Part shown: piece by piece, positions 1-10,610 of the stretch | Position numbering within the stretch: position 1 is the first letter of the stretch | Layout: every line of letters starts with the position of its first letter | Assembly (NCBI GenBank): GCA_043228905.1 | Contig: JBHGNT010000020.1 | Coordinates: 62,001 to 126,000 of the forward strand | Direction: 5' to 3' | Source: Azolla caroliniana | Lineage: Eukaryota; Polypodiophyta | DNA: 64,000 bases | Notes under the pieces: generated by a model | Database searches by the model: none | The model's input: only the letters and a program-made list of their open reading frames with translations | Told to the model about the DNA's origin: nothing | Translations under genes and position numbers: made by a program

Positions 1-1890
1 AGAAGAAGAACGGAACGAAAGGTGGCGTCGAGGGGAGCGAAATCGGAAGTCGACCCAACCGGGGATCGAACTGGTCGCCATTTCGATTCGGATGGAGCAC
101 GATCCGGATGTGGACCATTCGACCAAAAGCGGCCCGAGACACGGAAGACAAGGGAGAGACAGTAGAGCCGATCAACAAGGGCCAGGTTTGGTATGAAGGT
201 GCCGATACGGGAGAGGGTGCAGGACGAGCCACCCTCTTTTACATGGGGAGAAAGACCGACCAAGTGAAGGTCAGGAATCGGGAAGAAGATGATTGAGGGT
301 ACGGAACGAGTCCGGCGGGATCGGCATCAGAGCCGAAACTCTGGACATTGGAGAATCAAGCCCAGGCGATGCTTGATCGATCATAGAGCGGATGCTTTCC
401 ACCGACACCACTAAAAGGGTCGGTGGCCTTGGATGAGTCATCGGGAGCCGTTTCAGAATCGGTACCCCCACATCTCATCTGGAGACTCCGGCAGCCGGCC
501 CGATAGCCGGTGTGAGACCTAGAGAGATGGAAGATGGAGGCGGGAGCACAACAATAAGGTCGACGATGAGTTCGAGTGAAGAACACAGAAGCAGAAGAAC
601 AAAGACCGGTCCTATGGGTCACCTCACACCGGGCTAGAGAGTTTGGCGGTTGGCATCGGATCCGACGTAAAACCAAGATATTGACGGTGGCGGCAGGAGA
701 ACGGGATCCGGTGATGCAGAGAGAGATCGGACAAGCCCGGATGAGAACGGGGAGAGCGGACTTCTGGATAACCGATCCTGAAGGGAGGAGGAAACAGGCC
801 TATGAAGAGACCGGAACATGGTACATCGGTACCACGGGAGAGGGTGCGGAGTGAGCCACCCTCTCGACATGCGGAGAAGGACAACCCGGGATAGGGTCGG
901 GAAAGACGAGAGGCCCAAGGAGGATCCTTCACACCAGGCCAGAGACTTCAACAATCGGCCGCGGAGACGACGTAAGACCAAGAGATTGACGGTGGTGGCG
1001 AGGGGACAAGGGCAAAGGCAAGGATGAGGCGATCCTACGATGATCCTCACACCGATCCGGAGACTTCGACAATCGGCCCAAGAGTCGGCGTGAGACCTAG
1101 AGAGAAGGACAGTGGCGGCAGGTGAACGGGATCTGACAAAGCAAGGGCCGAAAGAGCGAAAAGAGGTATAAGACCGGCGACGCGCCCACAGATCGGATAC
1201 GGACCCGATTGGCAGGGGTCAACAGGACGAAGACGGGACGCGCTTGGTACACGAGGCGGTGGCTGAGACATATCGAAGGCCGGAGAAGGATCCTCCACAC
1301 CGAGCTAGAGACTTCGGCGACTGGCATCGGATCCGACATAAGACCAAGATACTAACGGTGGCGGCAAGGGGACGAAGGCCGTAGCAGTAGAGGCACCGAG
1401 CAACCAAGGCGTCGCGAGAACAACGAAGGCTAGGCGGGCCAAAAAGGGCAAGGGTGATCCTTCGTGGGTAGCAGCACGAAAAGCTACCAAGGACACCCAA
1501 GCGGGGAGAGGTGTTTCGAGCTGAAAAGGGCACACCCTGAAGCGGATTGGAAGACGTGCGTGTGGCCATCGATGGACGAAGTAAAGCATGAGTACGGGAC
1601 GGTGTTCGGCAGAGGCGGTGCCGAGCAAGGAAGGTGGAAGACGGCACACGGTGGTGCTGGGTCGGAAACCGGGCGCAAAGAAGGATTGCACAGTTTGGTG
1701 GTCTCAGAAAGAAGGCCGGGGAGGGACCCTCCACACCGGTTCCGGAGACCTCGGCAATTCGACCGCCATGCCAACGTAAGACCGAGGAGAAGGAAGGTGG
1801 CGGCGAGGGGACGAAGGCGATGAACAATGGCACAATGGGGTTTGCTTCTGCTCGGTCTCCTATGCAAGACCCCGCTCCGCGCGACGAGCT
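1..1890. repeat. GC-rich degenerate tandem repeat region
   Basis: No open frame here looks like a protein. What is visible is a core of about 85 bp that recurs at roughly 470, 625, 930, 1048, 1296 and 1732, with a partial copy near 11. Each copy runs: CACACC, then a stretch like CTAGAGACTTCGGC, then GACGTAAGACCAAGAG, then GGTGGCGGCAGGGGAACG. Most are preceded by a GGATCCT-like heptamer. Spacing between cores is irregular (about 119 to 436 bp), so this is not a clean satellite. Composition is GC- and CpG-rich, unlike the AT-rich host DNA further right, but similar to the copia element at 13988. I infer a non-coding part of a retroelement that grew by unequal duplication; the family is not recognised. 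Confidence 0.55.
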
Positions 1891-2344
1891 CGAGAGCTCC
1901 CTGATCGGCGGCTTGGCAACATATTGTTGTTGTAACTTAACCTACCTTAGTCCGTCTCGAAGCCGGAGTTGTATCTTACTCTTGTACATATATAATGAAG
2001 TTTTGTGCATTTGTGTCTGTGTCTGCGTCTTCGGAGTTTCTTCTTTCCTTTTCTATACATAAATAACGTGCATTGAGTCAGTGTTGCACGTATTCTCTCT
2101 CTCTCCCGCTCTCGTGTTTGATAGCCTCCAGTACGCGTCCGGAATCATTCCGGTTTGCGCCACAACCGGTGCAATCAGGACCGGAGAGGGTCGGTCTCCC
2201 GACATCTATCTCTTCCTCATCCGGGACCCTCGTGGTCCCGCCCCTTTTGACACATACTCGTGGATTACCGCGACAACATACTTCTTCTTATGACAGCCAC
2301 AACAGCTTCTCCGACCGGTCCTAGATTATGTGCATCCGTAATAT
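1891..2344 (+). other. Unclassified LTR- or transcript-end-like segment
   Basis: This segment changes abruptly from the GC-rich repeat to AT/CT-rich sequence. It has TATA-like ACATATATAATG near 1986, a T-rich stretch, a CT-rich run near 2093-2109, an imperfect palindrome CCGGAATCATTCCGG near 2139, and a hairpin GGGACC-CTCGT-GGTCCC near 2222. These resemble the R/U5 part of an LTR, but I cannot find TG...CA ends or a primer-binding site. It ends where the truncated minus-strand copia reverse transcriptase begins (about 2344). Confidence 0.3.
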
Positions 2345-3325
2345 CTATCTTGCCGGACCCAAGTCTTTCATTGAGAAGGTTCGGTTCAAAGCCTTCTTCA
2401 GCATCTGTATCTTGACTTGGTCTCGTCCAACAATTAGCATATCATCCACATAAAGGAGAAATATAAGGAAATCTCCTCCGTCAAATTTCTTCACAAACAC
2501 GCAGTGGTCAGCTTGCGTCTTGTGGTACCCTTGGTCGGTCATGAAGGAGTCGAACTTCCGATACCATTATCGGGGAACTTGCTTCAATCCGTACAAGATC
2601 TTCTTCATGTAGCACACCAGGTGCTCCTTTCCTTTCATCTCAAATCCTTCTGGTTGATGCATGTAGATCTCTTCTTCGAGGTCGCCATGTAGGAATGCCG
2701 TCTTGACGTCCAATTGCTCTACCTCGAGGTCCATGCTTGTCGCTATGCCCAATACTGCCCAGATGGATGTCATCTTTACTACTGGGGCAAAGATCTCGTC
2801 GAAATTCACACCTTTCTTCTGCTAGAACCCCTTCACCACGATCCGGGCCTTGTACCTTGGTGGATTTCCAACGTCTCCCGGTTTCAGCTTGTACACCCAC
2901 TTGTTCCGGAGTGCCCTCTTTCCTTTCGACAACTCCGTCAATTCGTATGTGTGGTTCTCATGCAGGGAATCCATCTCGTCCTACATGGCACTCAACCACT
3001 TGTGGCTATGGGTGTCTCTCTTTGCTTCTTCGAAGCTTTTCGGCTCCCCCTCATCGGTTAGCAACACATGCTCTGCATTCGGAAATCTCTGGGGGGCGCT
3101 TCTCTCTCTAAGAGGATATCTCCGACCTTGGTTTTCGGCAACCGGTTCCTCCATATGTTCCTCATCCTCATCCGATTCGGGGTCTTGTCCGGTTCTGGTT
3201 TCAGCTTCCTCTTCTTCTTCTTTGGTCGGTTCGGTTTCTGCTCCGAATCCAGCTAGTTCTTCGAGTGGCCTCTGGTTACCGACTAACATCCGGGTACGTC
3301 CTTGTGCCCTCAAGCCGGTTTTCAT
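2345..3325 (-). pseudogene. copia hinge and reverse transcriptase, 3'-truncated
   Basis: The part from 3325 to 2981 is an acidic hinge followed by RYPLRERSAPQRFPNAEHVL, which is typical of the integrase-RT linker. RT follows in shifted frames: FDEIFAPVVKMTSI, QLDVKTAFLHGDLEEEIYM, ILYGLKQVPR, and the catalytic box LLYVDDMLIVG near 2440. The frame ends right after KDLGPAR. Frameshifts and stops occur between 2981 and 2809 and near 2566. The RT has a good YVDD box but lacks its connection domain and RNase H. Confidence 0.8.
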
Positions 3326-3665
3326 TGGATGATCTGGAGTTCATCACCTTCTTCTCCGACTCCTAGTTAGCAATGGTCTTGTCTTCCATGAGGACTATGT
3401 CCCGACTCCGGAACACCTTCTTGTCAACCAGATCCCACACCCAATAACCAAACTCATCATCGTCGTATCCAAGGAATATGCATGGTTGGGTCTTCAGATC
3501 CAACTTTGCTTTCTTGTCCTTCGCAACATGCACATATGCGAGACACCCGAACACCTTCAAATGCCGTTAAGACACGTCTTTACCGGTCCATACTCTTTGT
3601 GGTGTGTCTCCGTCCAAGGGTGTTGAGGGTGATCTGTTTATCACATAAGCCGTCGTCATCAACGC

Positions 3666-4454
3666 CTAAACCCAAAATGTCTTGGGTAGCTTTGCATGTG
3701 CCAGCATGCTTCGGACTCTCTCCATCACGGTCTGGTTCATCCGTTCGGCCAGTCCGTTTAGTTCCGGCGTCTTCGGCACAGTGAATTCGAGTTGGATTCC
3801 CTTCGACCGGCAGTACTCCTCGAATTGCCCCCGGTACTCTCCTCCGTTATCTGTTCGAACCGCTTTCACCTTCCGGCCGGTTTCTCTTTCCACTCTCGCA
3901 TGGAGTTCCTTGAAGACAGACAACACCTGATCCTTCGTCTTCAACGGTGAGACCCGCAACTTCCGGTTGTGGTCATCTATGAACGTCACGAAGTACTGCA
4001 ATTCGGCATGTGACTTCGTGTCGACTTGACACGCATCGGTATGCACCAACTCCAGTGGTGCATTCCGTCTCATCGGTGGTCTTGACCGGAAGGAGGTTTG
4101 GTTTTGTTTGCCGGCCAAGCAATCGGTGCACTTCTCAAGATGCATGTCTTTCACCTTCGGAATGACGTTGTCTTCGGCAAGTCTCCTCATCCCCTTCTAG
4201 CTCATATGGCACAACCTCTTGTGCCACAACTCACCGGCAACGTCAGATGCTACATTCACTTCTTTCCGGCATATCCGGGCGTGCATCAGGTACAATGTGT
4301 TGATCTTCCGGGCTCTAGCCATGATCAGGCTTCCTTTGCTGAACTTCATGGCTCCATTCCGGATGCTACCCTTGTAGCCTTCATCATCTAGCTGACCAGC
4401 TGATATCAGGTTCAACCGAACCTTCGGAACGTGTCGGACATCCTTCAACAGCAA
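3666..4454 (-). pseudogene. copia GAG-pre-integrase and integrase
   Basis: Residues around 4454-4197 are the GAG-pre-integrase module (RHVPKVRLNLISAGQLDDEG, ending LWHKRLCHMS, which carries the HH half of the zinc site). After a stop at about 4194-4196 the frame continues with CTDCLAGKQ (the CC half) and the integrase core. The core shows LVHTDACQV (first catalytic Asp), VRTDNGGEY (second Asp) and PELNGLAERMN (Glu region). Integrase joins element cDNA to chromosomal DNA. The catalytic triad positions look retained, but the stop and later frame breaks make it non-functional. Confidence 0.8.
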
Positions 4455-4475
4455 TTTGCATCCGGTTGATGTCGT

Positions 4476-4724
4476 CTACAACACATCTCCTATGCTGACA
4501 ATTCGGCATGTACCTTCATTCCCCATCTGGACACAACCATGATCTCCAGCTATGTAGGATGAGAAGCACCTCCGGTCCGGTGTTAGGTGAAACGACACTC
4601 CGGAATCGACAACCCACGTTGTCTCATCGCCGACAAGGTTTACCTCATTCTCTCGGTAATGAGCATCAATTCTTCTTCTCTTGTCGCGATTGCTAACGTT
4701 CCCTTCCGATCCGAGCCTTTCCAA
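4476..4724 (-). pseudogene. copia aspartic protease domain
   Basis: This stretch contains WVVDSGVSFHLTP, the copia protease active site (D-S-G), which cleaves the Gag-Pol polyprotein. The catalytic DSG is intact, but the domain stands alone in its own frame and is separated by stops from gag on one side and from the GAG-pre-integrase domain on the other. Confidence 0.8.
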
Positions 4725-5490
4725 TCTGAACCCTTCTTCGAATCAGCAATGCCAATTTCTTTCTCTTTTTGGAAATGCTGACAGTTCTTCTGGAAATGCC
4801 CCGGCTTCCCACAATACAAGCAAGTAGGCCTCCCAATTGACTTCGACCTTGTCCCCGACTTGTCCCGGTTTTGGGGACTCTAATACCGGCCTCTTCCCCG
4901 GTTGTGGTCATCTTCCATAACCAAGGCCTAGTCCTTTCGGCGAGCTTCTTCATCTAGCAAGCTTCATTTTACTCTTGCTAGGGACAACTACTTTCCTTCC
5001 AGCCCGGCGTTGCCCAATGTGACAACTAACGTCTCCCAACTATTCGGGAGGGAGGGAACCAAGCAGGAGCAATGCGAGTACCCCATCCGCGAGAGGTACT
5101 TCCAACGAGGTGGCTTGGTGTATTAGCCCCTGGAAAGGCATTCATGTGCTCTACCATACTGGAGTCATCTTGGTACCGGAGCCTCACCAACTTCCGGAAT
5201 ACCAAAATCCGATTAACGACATTTTTATTCTGGAACATGATGTCGATCTTCTCCCAAAGTTCATGAGCCTTACTTTCTTCATTGAAGTTGTTGTACAGGC
5301 TCATGTCGATGAAGCACCGGATGTATGTCATCATCTTCATGTGCATCACCTCCCATGTCGTGGCATCGATCTTATCTGATTTCTTGTCCCCAAACTATCC
5401 ATGCAACCAAAGATCTTTAACCCCCAGCATGTCCCTCATCTTCAATTTCCACACTAAGTAGTTGGAGCTGGTGAGCTCATCTTCAACTAT
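4693..5490 (-). pseudogene. copia gag (UBN2-type) with zinc knuckle, broken
   Basis: Minus-strand codons from about 5490 give a typical copia gag start (LTSSNYLVWKLKMRDML), followed by the part containing TYIRCFIDMSLYNNF and LWEKIDIMFQNKN. These match the plant UBN2/retrotran gag class that packages element RNA into particles. An in-frame stop lies near 5396. A CCHC zinc knuckle (CLYCGKPGHFQKNC) lies around 4780-4830, downstream of frameshifts. The ORF is broken by at least one stop and by frame changes, so no intact gag is made. Confidence 0.75.
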
Positions 5491-5512
5491 CACTATGAGG
5501 GGGAGGAATACA

Positions 5513-5883
5513 ATGTGAGACTCAGAGGCAACGACCTCGAGCTCTATGTCTTCGCCAAACCGGTGGTTACAACAGAAAACTAGTTCTGTATCTCTCTCAC
5601 TCTCTGTGTATACAACAACTCTAAATCGTCATCATCATAAAGTGATTGCCCTAAGTCATATTTATACTTATAGGACTTTTGGGCTATTTACAAATATAGC
5701 TTTAGTGAGCTTATCCTAACATATTTACAAATATGTCCTTGGATCCAGTTCGCACCGGTTCCATCCGGATTCACTGGTTTCGGTTTTCGGAACCCTTCCG
5801 AATCCGGCTTCTTCATCCAACTTGTCCAATCCGGCTTGTCCGGTTCCTATCTGGATCCCATTTGGAGGGACCAAATTCCCAAC
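5513..5883 (-). repeat. 5' LTR of minus-strand copia element
   Basis: On the minus strand it begins TGTTGGGAATTTGGTCCCTC and ends GAGTCTCACA. It is homologous to the solo LTR at 20059-20605 and more distantly to 35040-35567 (shared GCTATTTACAAATATAGC block, TATA-like run near 5660). Compared with the solo copy it lacks the terminal part of about 150 bp, so the edge at 5513 may be a truncation rather than the true end. Confidence 0.7.
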
Positions 5884-6580
5884 AGTCTAATATGATAAAG
5901 GGCCTGGAGGATGAGGACGAATTGGAGATAACCAGTTCCAAGAAGATTTGGAATGAATCGGAGGTAGCCGATTCGGAGGACCCGAATGAACAGAAAACAG
6001 ATGACAAAGTAGCGGAAGTCGACGCCTACACAGAGGAATTGACTGGTCGAGAAGCACCGAATTCACAACAACGAAGGAGCTGAGATGGGTCGGTCTTATG
6101 AGCAGACAAGCCGACCGAGAAGGTCGAGGTGCACGGAACCGTACGGGTTGATGAGCGTGAGCAAGGGGGGAAGACAGCAGGAGGAGCCGAAGGGCAGGAC
6201 CGGTAGACACTGGCATGACGACCTGACCTCAAGTTGAGCTTGAGGGAGAGTGTTGAGCGAGCAAGTTCAACATGATCCGGATCGGCTGAATAAGCCAAGA
6301 AATGGATCGGTGTTCAAAATGAAGAGTTGGATCGGTGTTTGGACCTGAGTGTAACTAGTAGGCTGTTAGAGGCCTACGATCCTAGCGTAGTACTTCTGTC
6401 AGTCCTTTTAAGGACTTATATAAAAGTGCTCACAGAGCACATTGTATGTACAGAGTGATATTTTGAATTGGAGGTTTTGTTGTTTGCTCTCTCTATCTCT
6501 ATCTCTGTCTCTCCATCTGTGTTTTCTGTTGTTATCCAGTCGAGTCAGTTGAGGTCTATTTAGCTTCCGTATTACTTCTT
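5884..6580 (+). mobile_element. 3' remnant of a copia element (3' tail, PPT, LTR)
   Basis: This piece matches the 3' end of the complete element at 13988-19942. It has an acidic tail ORF with WNESEVADSEDPNEQ (compare WNESETADSD in the complete copy), a segment like GATGGGTCGGTCTTATGAGC, a polypurine tract GAGCTTGAGGGAGAG at 6236-6250, and an LTR starting TGTTGAGCGAGC at 6251. The LTR contains a CT-rich run and the GGACTTATATAAAAGTGCT promoter block, and it is lost at about 6580 against gypsy RNase H sequence. The body of this element is missing, replaced on the left by the minus-strand copia insertion. Confidence 0.7.
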
Positions 6581-6741
6581 TTATGCATCCATCGAGCCAA
6601 TCTTCCTATCAATGATTGCTTTGTTACCAAGTATAACAAGGTCGAGTGATCGATGTGGAAAGTGAATTTTCGGTTGAGACGGTAATGCACAAACTTGATA
6701 ATGTTGTAAATCATGACGAGCGCTTCTCTCTCCGTGGTCAA
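6556..6741 (-). pseudogene. gypsy RNase H fragment
   Basis: The frame reads TTEREALVMIYNIIKFVHYR then FHIDHSTLLYLV and IGRLARWM. This is the gypsy RNase H signature (TTEREALA...K.RHYL / DH.AL.YL / GRLARW), which removes RNA from RNA-DNA hybrids during cDNA synthesis. It is only the C-terminal half, joined abruptly to a copia LTR. Confidence 0.75.
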
Positions 6742-7344
6742 ATAATTCCTTTTAGCAGCCGAGAGACGTTCGCTAGCATAGTAGACTGGTTAGTACCAAT
6801 TCGGAGGCGTCATTTGCATTAAGGCTCTCTCGATGGCCACGTTGGAAAGGTTGTGACCAATCGGGTGGTTGCACAACCGGTGCGTGAGACAACATGATTT
6901 TTAAGTCCTCATATGGTTCATCCTCGGTTGCGGTCCATCATAAATCCGTTCTGTGAATTGCCGCATGTAACGGAGTTGAGAAATTGGCCAAGTATCGTAG
7001 CATTCGACTATGCCATTGAATTTTCACATTTCGTTAAATGCGCATTTTGTTAAACCGCTGGATACATTAAATGCACATTTCGCCGGATTAAGGCTTAGGC
7101 GAGCTATCCAACATTCCAAGAATAGGCGTAAATGGTTGAGATGCTCAAGTTGGCGGCTGTAAACAACAAAATCATCTAGAAATACTTACATAAAGGCCGG
7201 TCTATAGTGACCGAAAATCTCAGTGATGATACGTTGAAATGTGGCAGGAGCCGTCTTCAGACCAAATATCATTACTACTACCACGAAAACACCCCACTTG
7301 GTAATGAATGTTGTCTGCTCCTGGTCCTCGGGGTGCATTCGGAT

Positions 7345-7871
7345 CTAATTGTAACCACTGAAGCCATCCAGAAAATTGTAACTCTCATGGCTTGGCACCG
7401 CATCCAATACACCGTCTATAAAGGGAAGGGGGAAGGCATCAGTAATCGTTTCGGCATTAAGTTTTTGATAGTCGATGCAAACCCTTATTTTTCCGTTTTT
7501 CTTCGTAATGACTACTATTGGGCTAAGCCACATGGCGTGTTTGACTGGCCAAATGAACCCAACTCAGATGATTTTATCGATTTCTTCTTTTACTTTCGCG
7601 CGTAATTCGGGTTCATCCGATAGCAACACTGATGCGTTGGTCTAGCATCTTGCTTTAGATGAATTTGATGTTGGTAGTAGTGAGGATCCATGCCTTTCAT
7701 ATCACTATAAGACCAAGCGAAGACATCTTTATACTCAGAGAGAAAGCTTACCAATGCCGAACGCTCGTCACGAGCAAGCTCCTTCGCGATTTTCAATGGC
7801 CATGATTCCTCGATTATGTCGAGGTTGAGTTCCTTGAGCGTTGAAACCTTCACCCATTGAGATATTGCCAA
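7345..7871 (-). pseudogene. gypsy reverse transcriptase N-terminal fragments
   Basis: One frame (7871-7590) carries FLSEYKDVFAWSYSDMKGMDP, the segment just before RT in Tat/Athila-like gypsy elements. A second frame (7533-7345) carries SPIVVITKKNGKIRVCIDYQ followed by KLNAETITDAFPLPFIDGVLD and a FLDGFSGYN box. A frameshift lies between them. The YxDD catalytic box is not in an open frame, so it is a relic. Confidence 0.75.
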
Positions 7872-8296
7872 TTTCCGTTCTAAGGCTTCACGGGCATTCT
7901 AGAATCCCTCCACTAACTTCGGGTCAAGTTCTCAGCTTGCATCCTACTCCTGCTCCGTTGGTTTGGAGATATAAGGGTTGATTGCTTCCACGATATCGAT
8001 GCCAAATAGAGGGATCCTCGAGGTAGTTGTCGACTTCGTCATCCACTAATCCGTCAAGCATATGGACACCTTCGGAGTATAGAGGGGTAGTGTCCTTTGG
8101 TGTGGGCAGATGCTCTTCGGTGACGACGCGGATTTTGGTCTTCCCTCGTCAGAACAAGATCATATTTCGCTATAAATGTTGCTTGATATTCACAGTGCAT
8201 AACCACGGTTAGCCAAGCAGCATAGGGTAGGTACCGAACGCTTCAAGACGTAAAACCACCGCCGAGATCGTGAAATTGTGGCCTTCGAGGATGAAA

Positions 8297-8742
8297 TCAA
8301 GTTTTCGAATAAGGTCGAGAGGTCGAACGAAATGGGTGTCCGCCATGCATAACCAAAATGGGCAAGGCTCCTAGTGTGTAAGGCCGAGCGGTCTGGAAGT
8401 CTTCTCGTTGATGACGTTGAATCCATATCCTCCATCGACTATACACCTGCTTAGTTCGCGCCCTTTGATTATTAGCTTCACTACAGGGTTCTGCATGTCC
8501 ATTACTGGCAGAGTGTTGTTCGATTCGGTTAGGTGTACCAAGATGTTCAGTTGTTCCTTGTTGGTGGTCAGGGATACAACCGTGGCCTTGAAACGAGCAA
8601 GTAAGTACAAAAGCTTGTTGAGTTGCATTGATATTTGACAACTAATTAGTGCTTCCCAAATCGTATCCTTGTCGGAAAGCTCGGTAAATGCTAACAAAGA
8701 AGCCACAACACCTATAGTCATATCTTGCATTTCGTTGTTCAT
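8297..8742 (-). pseudogene. gypsy aspartic protease fragment
   Basis: The frame (123 codons, 8742-8371) contains CIVDGGYGFNVI, a pepsin-like active site with D-G-G in place of D-S/T-G, preceded by PVVKLIIKGRELSRC. In gypsy elements this domain lies between gag and RT, as here. The active-site change and short length suggest it is dead. A second frame overlaps its end down to 8297. Confidence 0.55.
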
Positions 8743-8838
8743 TCGACCGATGTTCGCGTTGTTGGCTTTTTCGATCCATTCTTTAACTGCTTGTCAAACC
8801 TCATCCCGAACCTCCCACTGTGTTTGTTATGCCTTGCT

Positions 8839-10234
8839 TCATGTCGTTACTTGTTGTACCTCGATCGTGATGGAGTTTACTGTGGGGCCTTTGCCACAAT
8901 CCTTTGCCAGGGATTGAGTAGCGTAGTGTCCCGATTGATTATAGTTAAAGCACATGACCGAGGTGAATTTGCTAGACTCCCCTTGCTCAATTTGAGAAGA
9001 TTGAGTTAGACTCCCCTTGCTCGATTTGAGAAGATTGAGTTTGACGAGGAGGGTCATTGCGGGGCGATGTGTCATATTGTGGCGATATGCGGTGATCATT
9101 CCGGTTGGGAGGAGGATGACGGTAATCCGACCGAGTATCTCGGCGCCGATTGTCCGAGGAGCGTCGATTATTTCCATGTTGTTGACTGTTGTGGAAGCGA
9201 TTATTATGTGGAGTTCTTCGCTCCTACCGTGATTCAGGGTGGTATCGAGGCTCATATTCCTCTTCACGGTTGTAGTTGTATCGATAGCGGTCGTAGTTTC
9301 CTTGAACGGATCGATAACGATCTTCCACTGGCATATAACGGTCCTCCACTAGCCGATAGTGGTCCTCATATGGCTAATAGTGATCTTTGTAACGAGGTCG
9401 CTCGACGTCCTGAAATTGAGGCGGTGACTGGTGGTCACGATCATCATGTCGGGGATGATTGTGGCGTGGTTCGATCTGTCGAACTGGGGCGGTGGTAGCG
9501 CGGTTGAACACATTGTACTCACATTGGTTGACAGTGTGAGCTCGGCAATGGCAGATTGGGCAAGGTGAGTGTAGAGTGCATTCCACTGCTGAGTGTCCGG
9601 ATTGCCGGCAAGTGGTGCATTGAATGGCCTACCGGAATTGGGCTTCTTCGGTTGTTCGTAAAACGCCTCAGAGGGAGCTCATGGAGAGGGAGCTACTGTT
9701 TTGGGCGCTATCCATCGCGAGGACGCGATCAACGACTTCCTTGATTGTTTGTTGAGAGAAATAGATGAGGGTTAAGGTGGTTCAAAGGGGCTCATGAAGG
9801 GCCACAAGGAAGGTGTCTTTTAGGTTATCATCCGAGATTTCCTGAGCTAGTTGACAATAGAGGTTTTGAAATCGAATCATAAATTGTGGGATCATTTCGT
9901 GAGGCGCCTACGCTATTACGTAGAACTGGCTGAGTAGTTCCCTCTTGGGTATTTGCCAATGGAAGAGTCGGATGAAACGGTCGCATATGGCGTGAGAGGA
10001 AGCAAACTCCCCCAAATCGTGTTGGGCGTACCAGTGCGCTACCTACCCATCGAGGGAGAAACCAAACTCGGTGATTTTCAATGTTTCGGCATCCGCATCA
10101 CCCAATCGTTGTGGCACATGGGTCACTAGCCATGTGGTCAAGATGGCTCTGACATGTGCCTCCGCATCAGCACCATATATGTATCTCGGATACGGATACG
10201 GCATCGTGTCGAAGTGGGGTTCTTCTGGGATCAC
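8839..10234 (-). pseudogene. gypsy gag with degenerate zinc knuckle
   Basis: The N-terminal part (10234-10043) has YIYGADAEAHVRAILTTW and ITEFGFSLDG, which match the start of the Retrotrans_gag domain of Tat/Athila-like elements. Codons for FIRLFHWQIPKRELLSQF-like sequence can be followed across frameshifts near 9920-9990. The C-terminal part (9267-8839) carries CFNYNQSGHYAT, a decayed CCHC zinc knuckle. The middle (9374-9586) is basic and His/Arg-rich. Several frameshifts interrupt it. Confidence 0.65.
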
Positions 10235-10484
10235 CGGGAAGAGTTTTTCTTATGGTTGGTCGACTTTGGATGCATTGTTAGGTGAGGCGGGATCGTGACT
10301 TGCGGTTGATTGGGCATTCGATTTCGGCGGCGGTGATTGCTCTATGAGATTCGAGTCGGTAGTGTTGGCTGCTTGTTCGGCACGTTGGCACGTTGGGACG
10401 TTGGCCGAGTGCATGTGCTCTGGGGAGGCGCCGTTACGGCGACTAGGGTTGTCTCCTACGCATGTTCACTGTGACCTCATAACG

Positions 10485-10610
10485 TGAACCAGGCGTGCCA
10501 AATTGTGTGGCTCCCTCCTGGAGAACACCTTTGATTACTCCTCTTGAGTAATTGGGTCAAGGAATGTGGTGCGTAGAGATGTAAATCTCGAGTCTAATAA
10601 GAGGTGATGT
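10485..10610 (-). other. Possible gypsy I LTR edge and primer-site region
   Basis: On the minus strand the sequence reads ...GAGGGAGCCACACA, then ATTTGGCACGCCTGGTTC. A 'TTTGGCACGCC' stretch just after an LTR is typical of the primer/leader region of Tat-like gypsy elements. Only about 100 bp of LTR-like sequence remains before gypsy II begins. This assignment rests on position and motif only. Confidence 0.35.

Larger units (their letters stand above)
2345..5883 (-). mobile_element. Truncated Ty1/copia element, minus strand
   Basis: Reading the minus strand from 5883 downward gives copia order: LTR (5883-5513), gag with zinc knuckle, aspartic protease, GAG-pre-integrase, integrase, hinge, then reverse transcriptase. 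The frame is cut just after the RT motif MKDLGPAR at about 2345. RNase H, the polypurine tract and the 3' LTR are absent. Frameshifts and stops separate the domains, so it is not autonomous. No TGGTATCAGAGC primer site follows the LTR; gag-like codons start only about 25 bp below the LTR edge, so the leader is deleted or unusual. It appears inserted in the 3' part of another copia element (5884-6580). Confidence 0.85.
6556..10610 (-). mobile_element. Decayed Ty3/gypsy element I, minus strand
   Basis: From right to left: possible LTR end and primer-site region (about 10485-10610), gag (10234-8839), protease (8742-8371), RT (7871-7345) and RNase H (6741-6556). The order PR-RT-RH defines Ty3/gypsy; an integrase is not visible. 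Frames are broken throughout. The RNase H end abuts the copia LTR at about 6580, and the 5' end abuts another gypsy element at about 10600. Confidence 0.75.

Noticed and set aside
1219-1833. 204-codon minus frame in the GC-rich repeat region
   Set aside because: It crosses the degenerate repeats, has no motif and competes with several equally long frames in GC-rich DNA.
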